Source: Planctomycetaceae bacterium (GTDB lineage Bacteria > Planctomycetota > Planctomycetia > Pirellulales > Pirellulaceae). Taken from it: a DNA stretch of 8,627 bases. Below the pieces are notes generated by a model. The model did no database searches. It was not told the origin of the DNA and was given only the letters and a program-made list of their open reading frames with translations. The DNA is taken from the NCBI GenBank assembly GCA_007129635.1, contig SKVE01000919.1, forward strand, positions 1 to 8,627, in the 5' to 3' direction. Each line of letters starts with the position of its first letter. Position 1 is the first letter of the stretch. A program made the translations under genes and the position numbers. Positions 7,141 through 8,627 of this stretch are shown piece after piece.

Positions 7141-8627
7141 TCACGGGCGTTCGACCATCGGGGCGGTGGCGACTTTGGGGCGGATCGGCAGGCGGTCGAT
7201 GCCGGGGAAATCGGGGTCGCCCAGTGCGCGGAGTTCTTCTTCGCTGTGGTAGACGCCGCACGAATCCACCCAGGCGATCAGCCGGTGCAGGCTGAGCGGA
7301 TCGACGCGGACGTCATGGTGAGTGCCGCTGCCGGCCAGTTCGATCAGGCGGCTGGAGTAGGAGAGGTACTGCATCGGTTGGAGCGTCGTCAGGGCTGCGG
7401 GGTCGTTCTGGTCGTAGGCACTTTCGACCGGAATGACGCCGGCGATGCCGTATCCGGGCCGGTCGGCCGGGACCGAGTGGCCCCAGGCCGCAGGTCCGAT
7501 CATCGTCAGATACGGCTCGTGGAACGGCCCGTGGCCCGGGCGCAGCCGAAGATCGGGTTCGTGCGATCCGGGCACCTGGCCGCGATGGCACGCGACGCAG
7601 TACTGGTCCAGCACCGGCTGCACAAACCGCTCGTAGCTGATGCTCTCGGTGCCCCACGGCGGTGGACTGAGTTCTGTCGGGGGGCGTTGCAGCGCCTGGG
7701 CCAACGGAGCACCGCCAGGCTGCCAGGTTCCATCCGGATCATGAGGGGACAGGGAAAGTGCGGCATGCCCGTAGGCCGGGGTCACGCTGTGCTGCTCGTG
7801 ACAACCCACACAGCCTCGTTGTTCGCCGGGCATCAGTCCGGTGAAGCTGCGCATGGTTTGCAGGCAGCGACGGTCGGCGTCCAACAACTGGAAGAACAAC
7901 GAGTATCCCGCCGGAGCGACGAAGTGGACCGAGCCGTCGTCTTCCACCGGCACTTCGGACAAGATCCGCTTGACCCCTTCCTCTTGAACGATCGACACAG
8001 CGGGGCCCGAGTGGCGATAGGTCTTTTTCCATGTCGAGTAGGTCTTGTAATCCAATTGGAAGACCCGCAGGTACTTGACCTTGCCTCGCGGCACTTCGGG
8101 CATCCCCCGGTACACGTCGGCACTGTAGAACGAACCCGGTTGGACCGGCTGCCGTTCGAGGCCCGTGCCTGGCCAGGTGACTCGGTCGGGCAGTTGTGGC
8201 GGCGGCGTACGGGTTCGGACGGGCAGCGCGTGCAGGATGTTGTACGCGCCTTCGTAAATCAATTCCCGGTTTCCGTAGACATCCATCAGGTACAGCCGGA
8301 ACTTGCCCTGGATCCGCGCCGCGTCCGAAGCGGTGCGAGTGCTGTCGTCCAGCCGGAACCGGCCCGTCGGTTCGCCTCGCGCCGAGACCAGGAAATCTTC
8401 TTCGGACAGCGGGTAGGGAGTCTTGTAACCGGTGAACCGACCGGCGGAGCGGTAATCGTACGCCTCGATCGGATCGACGGGCGGGATGCTGCATTCGGGC
8501 CAGCGCAGGTCGGCGGTCACCTTGGTCAATCCGTCAGGGAAATCACGGCCTTGGCTCGGGTCGATGATCCCGATCGAACCGCTCCACCAATCGTGATGCC
8601 CGACGCCTGAAAACATGACGCGTTGGC
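7141..8627 (-). CDS. HzsA-related di-heme c-type cytochrome, C-terminal part (5' end off window)
   Basis: The frame is open through the right edge (Q-R-V precede the first visible Met at 8616), so only the C-terminal 494 or so residues are seen, and that Met is probably internal. Numbered from it, residues about 1-50 look like the end of a propeller-type domain (GHHDWWSGSIGIIDP). Residues about 120-265 match the family related to the hydrazine synthase alpha-subunit middle domain, with GSFYSADVYRG, a VPVEDDGSVHF strand and LQTMRSFTGLMPGE leading into heme motif C269-V-G-C272-H273. A second heme motif, C340-V-A-C343-H344, follows FVQPVLDQY as in planctomycete cytochrome c domains. The C-terminus carries LHRLIAWVDSCGVYHSEEEL. 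The heme motifs imply export and heme attachment in the periplasm. True hydrazine synthase is restricted to anammox bacteria, and nothing here shows that activity; a general redox or electron-transfer role is more likely. It lies 127 bases upstream of the fusion gene on the same strand. Confidence 0.85.
   Translation of the reverse strand, partial: QRVMFSGVGHHDWWSGSIGIIDPSQGRDFPDGLTKVTADLRWPECSIPPVDPIEAYDYRSAGRFTGYKTPYPLSEEDFLVSARGEPTGRFRLDDSTRTASDAARIQGKFRLYLMDVYGNRELIYEGAYNILHALPVRTRTPPPQLPDRVTWPGTGLERQPVQPGSFYSADVYRGMPEVPRGKVKYLRVFQLDYKTYSTWKKTYRHSGPAVSIVQEEGVKRILSEVPVEDDGSVHFVAPAGYSLFFQLLDADRRCLQTMRSFTGLMPGEQRGCVGCHEQHSVTPAYGHAALSLSPHDPDGTWQPGGAPLAQALQRPPTELSPPPWGTESISYERFVQPVLDQYCVACHRGQVPGSHEPDLRLRPGHGPFHEPYLTMIGPAAWGHSVPADRPGYGIAGVIPVESAYDQNDPAALTTLQPMQYLSYSSRLIELAGSGTHHDVRVDPLSLHRLIAWVDSCGVYHSEEELRALGDPDFPGIDRLPIRPKVATAPMVERP

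Noticed and set aside
7246..8610. A 454-codon plus-strand frame opposite the HzsA-related gene
   Set aside because: It is the antisense of a frame with two heme motifs and family signatures. The translation shows no domain or motif and has shadow-like composition.
7141..8627. A genuine hydrazine synthase alpha subunit (anammox)
   Set aside because: Only the middle-domain signature and heme motifs are shared. No beta/gamma subunit or other anammox gene is visible, and related proteins occur widely in non-anammox planctomycetes.
1..8627. tRNA, rRNA, CRISPR arrays, insertion sequences or phage genes
   Set aside because: I saw no cloverleaf-like or ribosomal sequence, no spaced direct repeats, no transposase or integrase motif and no phage protein on either strand.

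Overview
The window is GC-rich bacterial chromosomal DNA that most resembles a member of the Planctomycetota (Pirellulales-like). The evidence is protein content: a DUF1559-type protein, a TIGR02604/TIGR02603 'Pirellula/Verrucomicrobium type' dehydrogenase plus heme-binding protein, and an HzsA-related c-type cytochrome. All three families are strongly expanded in that phylum. No similarity search could be run, so family names rest on recognising motifs and characteristic sequence.

Layout: (1) positions 1-1938, plus strand, hold a membrane-anchored protein ending in a DUF1559 domain; its reading frame is open to the left edge. (2) Positions 1939-2168 form a 230-base convergent intergenic region with G-rich motifs, a weak terminator-like hairpin and small stem-loops. 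(3) Positions 2169-7013, minus strand, hold one very large exported protein of 1614 residues. It joins a serine beta-lactamase/esterase-like domain, a calcium-loop beta-propeller dehydrogenase domain, HEAT-like helical repeats, a c-type heme site and a C-terminal beta-rich domain. (4) Positions 7014-7140 are a 127-base gap with a good ribosome binding site and a plausible sigma70-type promoter for the large gene. (5) Positions 7141-8627, minus strand, hold the C-terminal part of an HzsA-related protein with two CxxCH heme motifs; its start lies beyond the right edge.

The two minus-strand genes are tandem with no convincing terminator between them and both encode predicted c-type cytochromes. 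They may be co-expressed, with the promoter in the gap giving the large gene extra or independent transcription. A reasonable inference is an extracytoplasmic oxidation module: a hydrolase deacylates or cleaves a substrate, a propeller dehydrogenase oxidises it, and heme domains carry electrons away. The substrate cannot be read from the sequence. The most notable item is the hydrolase-dehydrogenase-heme fusion in a single chain. I saw no RNA genes, CRISPR arrays, intact mobile elements or phage genes.
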